A DNA stretch of 64,000 nucleotides from JALCOL01 sp022649665. GTDB lineage: Bacteria > Bacillota > Bacilli > Lactobacillales > Enterococcaceae. The position numbers were made by a program, and so were the translations under genes. Below the pieces are notes generated by a model, which saw only the letters and a program-made list of their open reading frames with translations, was not told the DNA's origin and did not search any database. Where the stretch lies: assembly GCA_030372335.1 (NCBI GenBank), contig JAUDCW010000001.1, one strand, 5' to 3'. Positions 24,513 to 33,086 of the stretch are shown piece by piece. Every line of letters starts with the position of its first letter. The first letter of the stretch is position 1.

Positions 24513-25241
24513 CTAGTGCGCTTCTTTGGCCTCTTTGATGGCCGCTTCGATCATTTGTGTCTCGATTTCAGCAGTGATTTTTTTCGTCAGCTGACTTTCT
24601 TCAGCAGCGCTCATCGCCGGCTCAGCAGCTTTCGCTTCACTTAATCTGGCAGCAACTGCTTCTTGCAGTGCTTGCTGCTGGGCAGCGGTCGGTTTTTGAA
24701 GAGCTTTCAACTTTTGAGCAAGTTTTTTCGCTTGTGCCGTTGTGAGCACGGACCAATTGTCCGGCAGCACAAAAGTATTCGTCTGCCGAATGAATTCTCG
24801 TTCGTTCTCACCGGCAAAAAGGATCCGGTAAAAATCACTCTTATATCTCCACTCTGTCCGCTTTTCGATCAAAAGCGGATTTTTGGTGGTCGTCTGCTTG
24901 ATTTTATTTTGGACGGCAACGTCTGCTTTCGTGTGGACCGCTTTGCCCTTTGCCTTCGTCTGATAAATGTATACTGCATGTTTCCCATTCGTTCCGGTCT
25001 TTTGATACAAAAGGAGCGGAACTTTTCCGCTCGGCGACGGCGAATAGATTTTTTGTTTCGTTGTGATGGTCTGCTCTTCCATGCCGAAGTGGCGCGTATC
25101 GTTCAGCGTCACCAAAAGAAGCGCTCCGAGCGCGACCGCGCCGAAGATCGCGACACAAATGCTGCGCGGTGTGCCGCGGTGCATCGTGATAAATGAAATG
25201 TACAGCCCGAGAAATCCGATTCCCAAAATCAGCAAGATCAT
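24513..25241 (-). CDS. DUF4811 membrane protein
   Basis: The product has 242 residues from the ATG at 25239-25241 (GGAGGCGG site). Two N-terminal hydrophobic spans (residues 1-18 and 28-46) are followed by a large soluble domain with YSPSPSGKVPLLLYQKTGTNGKHAVYIYQ and a Gln/Ala/Glu-rich C-terminal helix. It matches the DUF4811 proteins found beside LmrB-type multidrug exporters in lactobacilli. Its start codon overlaps the stop of such an exporter here. It may be an accessory subunit. Since the exporter is interrupted by a stop codon, its present role is doubtful. Confidence 0.8.
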   Translation of the reverse strand: MILLILGIGFLGLYISFITMHRGTPRSICVAIFGAVALGALLLVTLNDTRHFGMEEQTITTKQKIYSPSPSGKVPLLLYQKTGTNGKHAVYIYQTKAKGKAVHTKADVAVQNKIKQTTTKNPLLIEKRTEWRYKSDFYRILFAGENEREFIRQTNTFVLPDNWSVLTTAQAKKLAQKLKALQKPTAAQQQALQEAVAARLSEAKAAEPAMSAAEESQLTKKITAEIETQMIEAAIKEAKEAH

Positions 25242-26731
25242 TTGACCGCCTCCAAATCTTTCTCTTGTGCACTGCTTGTCTCCGAAACCGTCAAGCCGGT
25301 GCGCTTCTGATTCAAGAAGAATGTCAAGATCCAGCCGGCGGCGCTGAAGGCGACCGCGATCCAAAATGCCGCGTGATAGCCAGACAACGTCGCATGGAGA
25401 AAATCATTTTTATAAGCCAGCGGGTCTGCTTTTAAAAGACTCGCAGCAGGCTTCGCATTATTCGTGACATTCGTCAAAACTGAGATCATGATCGCAGTCG
25501 TCATCGAAGTAGCGATTTGGCGGACAGTATTGTTCGCTGCCGTGCCGTGGCGGATCATTTTCAAATCGAGCGCATTCATTCCATTCGTTGTCAGGGGCAT
25601 CGTGACCATCGAGATCCCGAACATCCGCACGGCATAAAGAACGGTAATGTATAACGAAGGTGTCGTTTGCGTCACAAAAGCGTAAGGGATCGTGGAGACC
25701 GTCAAAATAAAGAGCCCGAGCTGCGCTAAACGTTTCGCGCCGATCCGGTCGAAGACAGTGCCGGTGATCGGACTCATCAATCCAATCAAAAGAGCTCCGG
25801 GCAAAAGCGTCAATCCCGATTCAAAAGCCGACTTGCCGTGAATGATCTGCAGATAAAGCGGGATCACCATTTCAGCACCGACCATCGCCATATTGGCGAT
25901 CGAAGCCAAGATCGTCGAAAGTGTGAAGATCCGGTTGCTGAAAACGCGGACTTGAACGAACGGATTTTCCAAATGAAGCTGCCGCCGAACAAACACCGCA
26001 ATGATCAAAACACCGATGATCATACTGGAAAAGACGACAGGATCGGTCCAGCCGCGGCTGCCGACTTCAGAAAAGCCGTAGAGCAGCGCCCCGAAACCAA
26101 GGGTCGATTCGATCAGCGAAGGAAAATCGATCGTCGGATTTGTATTCGGCAGAACATCGCGCATAAAGAAAAAAGAAAGGAGCAGCACCAGCGCGACAGG
26201 AATGACCAGCATGCCGAAAAGAACGCGCCAGCCGAAGTGATTGATCACAAACCCGGAAAGTGTGGGTCCGATCGCCGGTGCCACCCCGACTGCGATCCCC
26301 GCAAGTCCCATGGCGCGGCCGCGCTGAGAAGGCGGAAAGACTGTCAGCATGATGTTTTGCAAAAGCGGCATCGTCACCCCGACCCCGGTCGCTTAGATCA
26401 GTCGTGCGGCTAAGAGCACGCTGAAAGAATTTGCTTTAAAGGCGAGGATCGTCCCCACCTCAAAAATCGTCATTGCCCCGATATACAGCCACTTCGTCGG
26501 AAATTTTGCCGACAGATACGCTGAGACTGGGATCATGATCCCATTGACCATCAAAAAGCCGGTCGTCAGCCACTGAACGGTATCTGTCGTAATATCGAAT
26601 GTTTTCATCAGTGTCGGAAATGCCGTCGTCAAAATCGTTTGATTCAGGATCGTCAAAAAGACGCCAGCGATCAAAGTCACGACCAGCATCGGCACATTGA
26701 CCGATTTGCCATTTTTATCTTGTACATTCAT
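25238..26731 (-). pseudogene. LmrB/DHA2 multidrug exporter broken by one nonsense codon
   Basis: Two frames, 26393-26731 and 25238-26392, lie in the same reading frame and together give the full 14-span DHA2 transporter. After AARLI at the end of the first part, the codon is TAA (26393-26395) where the family has Gln in RLIQATG; the following residues ATGVGVTMPLLQNI continue as expected. A CAA to TAA change explains it with no frameshift. The start ATG at 26729-26731 has AGAGG upstream. The rest looks intact, including SVIAFALGPT-like motif C (VAPAIGPTLSGFVIN). Either a recent inactivation or a sequence error. The gene order with DUF4811 matches intact lactobacillar operons. Confidence 0.85.
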
Positions 26732-26937
26732 TCCATCGATCACCTCTTGTTTTTTGTACTGCTTATTTTGGATACGCAAGAGTGATTATACTCAGAAAAT
26801 GACAGCTTGTCATCTACAAAGGAGTCTTTTTTGAAAATTTCTTATTCATTTCCATTCCGGTCGGCGCTTTTAATTCACTATATCTTTCGCCCGTGGTAAA
26901 CTTCAGTAAATAGAAGAAACAGAAGGAGACGGTCGAT

Positions 26938-27804
26938 ATGGACAATGTTGTCGTGATTCTTGGCGCTGGAAAAGGACTGGGATTCGCGCTTGCTGAAGCT
27001 TTCGGCAAAGCCGGGAAATTTCCGATTATCGTTTCCAAAAAACAAAAAGAACTGCAGGAAATGACTGCTGCCTTAAAACAAGAAGCGATCCGAGCGGATT
27101 ATTTTGTGGCGGATGCCACGAAACCCGACCAGACTGCGAAAATGTTTGAGTTTTCGATCACGAAATACGGGATCCCGGAAACCTTCATTTATAATGTGAC
27201 TGACATGTCGCTCGATACTTTAGCAAATTTGGATCCTGAAAAGATCTCAAAATTATTCAAAGCCAACGTCATTGGCGCGATCACTGCTACTCAGCAATGC
27301 GCAAAACTTGGCGATGAGATCATTCACCCCAAAAATATTTTGCTGACGGGCGGCGGTGCGGCGATCGATCCGGTCCCATTTGCGGTCAGCCTTTCGCTTA
27401 CGAAAGCTGCTCTGCGAAATTATGCTTTTTCTTTATATGATGCGCTGAAGGAAAGAAATATTTATGTCGGGCTGCTCACGATCGATGATATCCAAGGATT
27501 GAGCGACGCCATGGAGCCTGCTCAAGTCGCGCAAGTCTATGTGGATGCTGCACACGCCCGCAAAGACCGCGAGATCATTTATCCGGATCGCAATATCGAA
27601 AGAACGGACATTTTGCGGGAGATCCTGGATCTGACCAATGATCCGAAAAAGCTCGCTGACTTTTTGAAGATCCATCCCGAGATTCCTGCCTTCCTAAAAG
27701 AAAACCCGGAAGTCCTCGTCAAACTCTTCGCACAAGATACAGACTATTCCGTTGCGATCGAAAAAAATCCAGAACTCAAAGCTATTTTAAAAAAACTGCT
27801 TTAA
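26938..27804 (+). CDS. SDR-fold oxidoreductase with helical C-terminal tail
   Basis: The product has 288 residues. The Rossmann motif is VVILGAGKGLGFALAEAFGKAG (residues 4-25), with FKANVIGA near residue 110. The catalytic Tyr-X-X-X-Lys of classical SDRs is replaced: the corresponding stretch reads FAVSLSLTKAALRN, so the Tyr is missing (SLTK). Residues 235-288 form a tail not found in ordinary SDRs, with NDPKKLADFLKIHPEIPAFLKENPEVLVKLF and NPELKAILKKLL, three loosely repeated helical units with an Asn/His-Pro-Glu core. An AAGGAGA site precedes the ATG. It may bind NAD(P) without typical dehydrogenase activity. Confidence 0.72.
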   Translation: MDNVVVILGAGKGLGFALAEAFGKAGKFPIIVSKKQKELQEMTAALKQEAIRADYFVADATKPDQTAKMFEFSITKYGIPETFIYNVTDMSLDTLANLDPEKISKLFKANVIGAITATQQCAKLGDEIIHPKNILLTGGGAAIDPVPFAVSLSLTKAALRNYAFSLYDALKERNIYVGLLTIDDIQGLSDAMEPAQVAQVYVDAAHARKDREIIYPDRNIERTDILREILDLTNDPKKLADFLKIHPEIPAFLKENPEVLVKLFAQDTDYSVAIEKNPELKAILKKLL

Positions 27805-27950
27805 AAAAGGAGGCCCGCCAAAAGAACTCAGCGGCGGGAAATAAATCAAAAAAATTTAGGAAGCCCGCCCTAAGAAACGGCCCAAAATACAAATGAAGTC
27901 TGGTATAATAGGATTTCAATACAGCTTTTATACGAAGGCGGAGATTTCCG

Positions 27951-28967
27951 ATGGTCACCATAAAAGACATCGCCAAAGCGGCTAACGTTTCGACCATGAC
28001 TGTTTCCAGAGCACTGCAAGGCAGTAAAAATATTCGACAAGAAACGCGTGAAAGAGTGCTGCAAGCTGCGCGAAACTTGCACTATATCCCAAACTACAAT
28101 GCCAAGAATCTTGTGATGCGTCAAAATGATTCGATCGGTTTGTTCTTCTCTTCGATGGTCGGCACTTCAGAAAACTTCCTGGGTGATCTGGTCAGCGAGA
28201 TCTACCGCTTTTTGCCGAAAAATTATTTGCTGGCGGTCAACAGTATCGATCAATTAACTTCGGATAAAGATCATTTGATGGATTCGATCTTTGGCCGTTT
28301 TGATGGGATCATTGTTGCAACCCAATCTGAACGTGATGACCCGTTCATTGAATTGATCCATGAATTAAAGATCCCGCTCGTCGTGATGAATCGTTTGCTC
28401 CAAAACCCGGCGATCTGCAATATCTCGATCGATGAAAGTCTCGGGATCAAAGAAATGGTCGGTTATCTGAAGACGCAGGGGATCAAAACAGCGGGAATGA
28501 TCAGAGGGATCCCCGGCTTTTTCTCGAGCGAACTCCGCGATCGCATTTTTCAGGAGGAATGCGATCGCCTTGAAATCCAAATTACAGCGACCGCCATCGA
28601 TACCGGTGAATATACGACAAGCAGCGGCTATCACGCGATGAAACGGCTCCTCGCAGCCAACGACGCGCTGCCGGACGCGCTCTTCTGCGGAAACGACGAC
28701 ATGGCGATCGGCGCAGCAAAAGCTTGTGCCGAACAAGGGATTCGGATACCCGCTGATTTGTCATTGATCGGTTTTGATGACACAAAATATGCCAGATTTT
28801 TCTCTCCAGCTTTGACAACGATCCACAAACCTTACCGCGAAATGGCAAAAGCCGCGATGAAGCTGCTGCTGGCGCTGCTCGCAAACGAAACGATCACCTT
28901 TCCCAAACAGCAGCTCAACAGCTGGCTGGTCATTCGCGACTCGGTCAAAGAAAAAGCTAAAGCATGA
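27951..28967 (+). CDS. LacI-family transcriptional regulator
   Basis: The product has 338 residues. The HTH is VTIKDIAKAANVSTMTVSRALQGSKNIRQETRERVLQAA with the hinge helix YIPNYNAKNLVMRQ. The sensor domain is of the periplasmic-binding-protein type, ending LPDALFCGNDDMAIGAAKACAEQGIRIPADLSLIGFDDT. GGCGGAGA precedes the ATG. No sugar operon is adjacent; downstream is a bidirectional terminator and the convergent gpmA gene. Its target is therefore not visible in this window. Confidence 0.87.
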   Translation: MVTIKDIAKAANVSTMTVSRALQGSKNIRQETRERVLQAARNLHYIPNYNAKNLVMRQNDSIGLFFSSMVGTSENFLGDLVSEIYRFLPKNYLLAVNSIDQLTSDKDHLMDSIFGRFDGIIVATQSERDDPFIELIHELKIPLVVMNRLLQNPAICNISIDESLGIKEMVGYLKTQGIKTAGMIRGIPGFFSSELRDRIFQEECDRLEIQITATAIDTGEYTTSSGYHAMKRLLAANDALPDALFCGNDDMAIGAAKACAEQGIRIPADLSLIGFDDTKYARFFSPALTTIHKPYREMAKAAMKLLLALLANETITFPKQQLNSWLVIRDSVKEKAKA

Positions 28968-28996
28968 GGAAACCGCTCATGCTTTAGCTTTTTTGC
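28952..28996. terminator. Bidirectional terminator
   Basis: AAAGCTAAAGCATGAG pairs with CTCATGCTTTAGCTTTTTT. It overlaps the LacI stop codon and serves the convergent gpmA gene as well. Confidence 0.85.
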
Positions 28997-29004
28997 TTGC
29001 AAGT

Positions 29005-29697
29005 CTATTGATCAACAGGTCGATCAAAGCGTTTGCTGAGTTTTGCCTTGATTTCAAGATCGCTATCGATCTCATACAGAATCATTTCCCCGCTGTAAAT
29101 GATCAGTTTATTGATTTTTTCATCCGGAATTTCTTCAAGATACTTGACGAGGGCGCGCAAAGTATTTCCGTGCGAAACGACCAGAACATTTTGGCGATTT
29201 TTTAGTGCCGGGGCGATCGCATTTTCCCAAACCGGCAGCACACGCTGCAAAGTATCTGCCAGACTTTCGCTTGCGGGTAAAAGACGCGGATCAAGATCTT
29301 GATAGCGGCGATCAAATTTTTGGTGTTTGATCGCTGGCGGAGAAACCACATATCCGCGCCGCCATGCATTTACTTGCATTTTTCCAAGTTTGTCGGCAAT
29401 TTTTTGTTTCTCTGCTCCCTGCACTGCCCCGTAATGGCGTTCATTCAGCCGCCACGTTTTCATGACCGGCAAAAAGGCGCGATCCGCGGCGTCCAATAAA
29501 AGATTTGCAGATTTGATCGCCCGTGTTTGCAGCGAAGTAAAGACACGATCAAATTCGATTTCACGCGCTGCGATCCATTTTCCGGCGCGAAGAGCTTCCT
29601 GCTCGCCAATTTGCGTCAGCGGCGGATCAAGCCAGCCGGTAAAGATATTTTGATTGTTCGTTTCACTCTCGCCATGCCTGATCAACGCCAGTTTCAT
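29005..29697 (-). CDS. gpmA: 2,3-bisphosphoglycerate-dependent phosphoglycerate mutase
   Basis: The product has 230 residues, normal for dPGM. The catalytic histidine motif is LIRHGESETNNQNIFTGW (His at residue 8), followed by RRAIKSA-like LQTRAIKSANLLL, the ERHYGAVQG motif, the cap-region ESLADTLQRVLPVW, and the second histidine in SHGNTLRALVKYLE. It interconverts 3- and 2-phosphoglycerate in glycolysis. AGGAGGAAAG precedes the ATG. It may be a paralogue rather than the housekeeping copy, because it lies beside a truncated enolase remnant (the next glycolytic step), as if an eno-gpmA pair was once present. Some non-canonical residues (for example WAAR regions) fit a divergent paralogue. Confidence 0.88.
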   Translation of the reverse strand: MKLALIRHGESETNNQNIFTGWLDPPLTQIGEQEALRAGKWIAAREIEFDRVFTSLQTRAIKSANLLLDAADRAFLPVMKTWRLNERHYGAVQGAEKQKIADKLGKMQVNAWRRGYVVSPPAIKHQKFDRRYQDLDPRLLPASESLADTLQRVLPVWENAIAPALKNRQNVLVVSHGNTLRALVKYLEEIPDEKINKLIIYSGEMILYEIDSDLEIKAKLSKRFDRPVDQ

Positions 29698-29768
29698 ACT
29701 TTCCTCCTGAAAATCAGCAAATTCACTTGTGAAATTTTCTCACAAGATAAAAACAGTCTTTTGCTCCT

Positions 29769-29918
29769 TCAATATTTTTGATCAATCATAGACCGCATCG
29801 CCTGGAAAATGCACGAAACACGTGCCGTCTGAAAACAAGAGAGATCTGCCTCAAGGGTCGGATCCCCGCGCGAATCAAAAACTTCTCGTGCTTTGACAAA
29901 TTTAATGAATACTGCCAT
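29769..29918 (-). pseudogene. Truncated enolase N-terminus
   Basis: A 49-codon frame starts with ATG at 29916-29918 behind AAGGAAAG. Its residues 4-26 read FIKFVKAREVFDSRGDPTLEADL, which matches the invariant enolase start (AREVLDSRGNPTVEAEV). The homology fades after residue 35 (TARVS), where enolase would read GRAAVPSGAS, and the frame stops at 29769-29771. More than 85% of the usual 430-residue enzyme is absent. It lies 71 bp upstream of gpmA in the same direction. The ribosome site still looks functional, so a short peptide may be made, but it cannot be active enolase. Confidence 0.75.
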
Positions 29919-30073
29919 TGTAACTTTCCTTTTCCTTTTCGGCAATCGAAAAACAGCTGCTGCTTCGACATAAAAAAGTCTCCCCAGCAGACGTCATTAA
30001 ATTGCTGTGCAATTGGTTATAGCGATCGTCACCGCTTATTCGGTTTTACAGCAACAGTAGGGCTCGCTTTTGA

Positions 30074-30367
30074 TCATCCAGCTTTTTCGCGGATCCCAAA
30101 CTCCGCACCGGCTAAAAAAGCTAATAATCTCTCCTCTACTCCTTTTTTGCCCGCTTTTTTTGAAAATCCGGCAAAACAAGGGATTTTATATCCCAGACAT
30201 AATTCGCGATAACGTGTAAGAAAATCAGCTAGTTGTTCTTCAAAACAAAGTGAATTATCCCCAGGCTTTTTCAGCCGCAACTCGACTACTTGTTCGATTC
30301 GGTCCAAATGCATCCCCAAATTTTTTCCCGCTTCAAAATATACGTTCATGCCTGCCTGTTGGTCCAT
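30074..30367 (-). CDS. Small protein at the end of the flavonoid operon
   Basis: The product has 97 residues from the ATG at 30365-30367, preceded by AAAGGAGTG. It is soluble and mostly helical (YFEAGKNLGMHLDRIEQVVELRLKK), with two cysteines in CLGYKIPC and a basic Gly-Lys stretch (FSKKAGKKG). It begins 15 bp after the MFS carrier stop, so it belongs to that transcript. I recognise no family. Position suggests a role tied to the carrier or to flavonoid handling, but nothing more can be said. Confidence 0.6.
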   Translation of the reverse strand: MDQQAGMNVYFEAGKNLGMHLDRIEQVVELRLKKPGDNSLCFEEQLADFLTRYRELCLGYKIPCFAGFSKKAGKKGVEERLLAFLAGAEFGIREKAG

Positions 30368-30381
30368 GGATAACACTCCTT

Positions 30382-31611
30382 TCATCCTTTATATTCATTT
30401 GCCTGAGGAGACATATCTACCGCTGCAGCACGCTTTTTAACGCCTTGCCCAAAGAAACTTCCAATCAAAACCATTCCTGCCATACATACTAATATCAAAA
30501 AATATGATCCAGTCGCATCGGCTAATTTTCCTGAAAATGTACTTGAAAAAGACGAGATGACTAAATTTAAATTAATTAAGGAAAAATTGATCGGAAAAGA
30601 TCTTCTTCCAAATGCGGATTCGATAAAAGCAGCATTAGTAGGTGTGATCCCTCCATAAGCAAATCCGCCAAAGATAAAGCTGGCGATCATCAAACTATCG
30701 TGATGACTCCTCAGCGTGATCATCAAGAACAGAATGCCGACTGCAAATATGAGTTCAATGATCCGTATCGTTCGTTCTTGGCCGACTTGATCAAATATGT
30801 ATCCAAAAAAAACTCTGCCAGCTCCATTAGCAATAGAAATCAAACCAACGATCGTGCTCAAGAGCCCCGCAGATATCCCTGCCGAAACTTGGGCCGCAAT
30901 ATTCGCAGCTTGAGAGATCAGGATCAATCCGGCACCGCTTAAAAGTGTTGCCCAAACAAAATAGTACCAAAAAGTTTTTGTTCTCAGCATTTGCTGAGGA
31001 GTAAATCCCTTCTCAGTATTTTTTCCCGCTTGCAGCTGGTTTTTTTGAATCGTTTCTTTCGGCAGCAAGAAACTGCTGAGAGCGATCACGATAAACAGCA
31101 CGATTCCAAAAATCAAGAGCGATCGGCGAAATCCGGCACCGGGCAAAGTGAAGCGCTGGTAAATTTTGCCGATCAAAAAACTTCCCAACCCGAATCCCAT
31201 CAAAAGAATTCCAGAAATAATGCCCGGCTTATCAGGAAACAAGGCCGTGACCGTACTGATCGTCGTGTTATAAGCGATCCCTGAAGCTGTCCCCGCCAAA
31301 ACACCGTAGCCCAAATATAGTGCTGGCAACGATTCCGCTTGTGAACTGATCCAAAAGCCGACCAAAAAAAGTACCGCTGCCGATAATAATTTTTTTTGCG
31401 GACTGATCTTATGCGACAGCAGGCCCGAAAATACTCCAGAAATACAAAAGAAGATCATGCAAAGCGTAAAAGTCAAGGAAAGCTGCGCATTTGTCCAATT
31501 TGAAAAATATGCTTTGATCGGGATCGCGATCACACTCCATGCATAGACGAGACCAGAAAAGAGCAGAATGATTACACCAATAGATGCATAGACCCATCTG
31601 TTGAATTTCAT
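30382..31611 (-). CDS. MFS carrier of the oxalate:formate antiporter family
   Basis: The product has 409 residues with 12 hydrophobic spans. It begins RWVYASIGVIILLFSGLVYAWSVIAIPIKAYF, the OFA-family first helix (AGxxY(A)WS(V/I)), and has a motif-A loop SGLLSHKISPQKKLL and a second half with SIANGAGRVFFGYIFDQVG. OFA members exchange or import organic anions. It lies 86 bp after the beta-propeller gene, beyond a hairpin, and precedes the small protein gene. In the flavonoid setting it could import the aglycone, or export an arylacetate such as 3,4-dihydroxyphenylacetate. GGAGAAC precedes the ATG. Confidence 0.82.
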   Translation of the reverse strand: MKFNRWVYASIGVIILLFSGLVYAWSVIAIPIKAYFSNWTNAQLSLTFTLCMIFFCISGVFSGLLSHKISPQKKLLSAAVLFLVGFWISSQAESLPALYLGYGVLAGTASGIAYNTTISTVTALFPDKPGIISGILLMGFGLGSFLIGKIYQRFTLPGAGFRRSLLIFGIVLFIVIALSSFLLPKETIQKNQLQAGKNTEKGFTPQQMLRTKTFWYYFVWATLLSGAGLILISQAANIAAQVSAGISAGLLSTIVGLISIANGAGRVFFGYIFDQVGQERTIRIIELIFAVGILFLMITLRSHHDSLMIASFIFGGFAYGGITPTNAAFIESAFGRRSFPINFSLINLNLVISSFSSTFSGKLADATGSYFLILVCMAGMVLIGSFFGQGVKKRAAAVDMSPQANEYKG

Positions 31612-31645
31612 GATATGTTCTCCATTTCATTAAGGATGAAAAAAA

Positions 31646-31697
31646 CTGCAGATAAGAAGCCGGTTTTTTGAATTGCCGGCCTCTTGGCAGTTTTCAG
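31646..31697 (-). terminator. Hairpin between beta-propeller and carrier genes
   Basis: Leftward, AACTGC...GCCGG and CCGGC...GCAGTT form a two-part stem followed by T residues. It should reduce transcription from the catabolic genes into the carrier pair. Confidence 0.65.
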
Positions 31698-33086
31698 TTA
31701 ATTCTTCATTTTCAAAACATAAAAGCCATCATCCAGCGCATCGATAAAGATAAACCCCCGGTCATCAACGATGCAATCCTCCGTTGTTGCATTGCGCGGT
31801 CCTTTAAAATCTGGGAAAAAGGAGTCTTCGGGTTTCTTATTCGGATTTGGCGGAATGAAATAAGCGATCTCTTTCAGATAATACTGATCAGAGACATCGT
31901 AGATCCTTAGCCCCGCATGGAAGTAGCAGCAATAGACCCGGTCGCCGCGCTGTTCGAGCCAAGGTTTGCCGCTCATCGGTTCATGCACATTATGCGGACC
32001 AAATGGACCGGCAGCGTCAAGCTGCATCACGTTGAAATTCGGATATGGAAAATCTTTCGGGACTTCTGGATACGGAAATTCAGCGATCAGCGTCGGCCGC
32101 GTCGGATCACTGACATCCACCATATGCAGATTGTTCATCGCTTGCGGATGCTGGATCTGTCCTTTGCCGAAAAATTGGAATCGTTCGCCTTCATTTGTAA
32201 CGACTACCAGATCGCGACCAGGAAGCGGCAAAGCAGTGTGCGTACGTGCGCCGGCTAATTCACTGCCGAATGGCGGATGCAAACGGAGATTTCCCAAACA
32301 CTTCGGCCGTGTCATGTCAGAAACGTCCAAAACATATAATCCATCGCCGGAATACCCTAAATAAGCTTTGTCGCCGACCACAAATGGCGGTCCGTGCATC
32401 CACCCTTTATCCATAAATGCCGGAACATGCGGCGCAGATGGATCGAAAGTGCGTCCCGGAAAGCCATCCGCATATTGATGCGGTGCCCACCAGCGGCCGA
32501 TTTCTTTGGGGTTCTTTGGATCGATAATATCGATGATCCGATAGATCATCCCTTCAAAACCGCGGCATTCTGCGGACAAATGGACATATCGGCCGCCGTT
32601 GTACATGAAGCGGTGAACCCCGATCGAATGCGGCACACCGCAATCCCAATAACTCAAAAATTCAGGATTTTCCGGATCTTTTTTCAAACTATAGATGCGA
32701 ATCCCCGTTTCGCATTTGACATTGGTCAGATCTTGATTGCCGACTAAAGCATCTGGTCCGCTTCCGGCACTCATCGCGACGATCATCAAGTCATCAGCAA
32801 TCTGAAGCTTCGGTGATGTCGTTGTCGGATATTCTTGCGGGTCGACTAATTGGAAGTACTTCACAAATTTTGTATGGTAGGGATCACTGACATCAGTGAT
32901 CATCACACCGCTTTTGGTACCGCCAAAGCAGCAGCCGTACAAATAATATTTCCCGCTCGTTGTCCGGTAAAGCGCCATTTGGAACATGCCGCATTCGCCA
33001 TCCAGCTGATTGAAATCACAAACGTCTAGGTTTTTGATAAAGCCGTTATTGCCTTTTCCTTTCGCATAAAAAGTATCTTCAGGCAT
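31698..33086 (-). CDS. LVIVD-type beta-propeller protein, histidine-rich; candidate ring-fission hydrolase
   Basis: The product has 462 residues from the ATG at 33084-33086 (AGGAGG upstream); the start overlaps the butyrate kinase stop by 8 bp. It contains repeated propeller blades with (V/I)(Y/H)xxDVSDPxxP-type units: VMITDVSDPYHT, LYVLDVSDMTRP, LHMVDVSDPTRP, LRIYDVSDQYYL. Conserved-looking histidines sit at blade ends: GVPHSIGVHRF, WAPHQYADG, GWMHGPP, ARTHTALPL, GPHNVHEP, a pattern that could bind a metal at the propeller centre. No signal peptide is seen. The family is usually unassigned. In this operon the missing step is hydrolysis of the chalcone-isomerase product, so this is the best candidate for it, by inference. 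Confidence 0.75.
   Translation of the reverse strand: MPEDTFYAKGKGNNGFIKNLDVCDFNQLDGECGMFQMALYRTTSGKYYLYGCCFGGTKSGVMITDVSDPYHTKFVKYFQLVDPQEYPTTTSPKLQIADDLMIVAMSAGSGPDALVGNQDLTNVKCETGIRIYSLKKDPENPEFLSYWDCGVPHSIGVHRFMYNGGRYVHLSAECRGFEGMIYRIIDIIDPKNPKEIGRWWAPHQYADGFPGRTFDPSAPHVPAFMDKGWMHGPPFVVGDKAYLGYSGDGLYVLDVSDMTRPKCLGNLRLHPPFGSELAGARTHTALPLPGRDLVVVTNEGERFQFFGKGQIQHPQAMNNLHMVDVSDPTRPTLIAEFPYPEVPKDFPYPNFNVMQLDAAGPFGPHNVHEPMSGKPWLEQRGDRVYCCYFHAGLRIYDVSDQYYLKEIAYFIPPNPNKKPEDSFFPDFKGPRNATTEDCIVDDRGFIFIDALDDGFYVLKMKN

Noticed and set aside
29778..30212. Rightward 144-residue frame
   Set aside because: It lies opposite the enolase remnant and the small operon protein, has no ribosome site and no recognisable domain.
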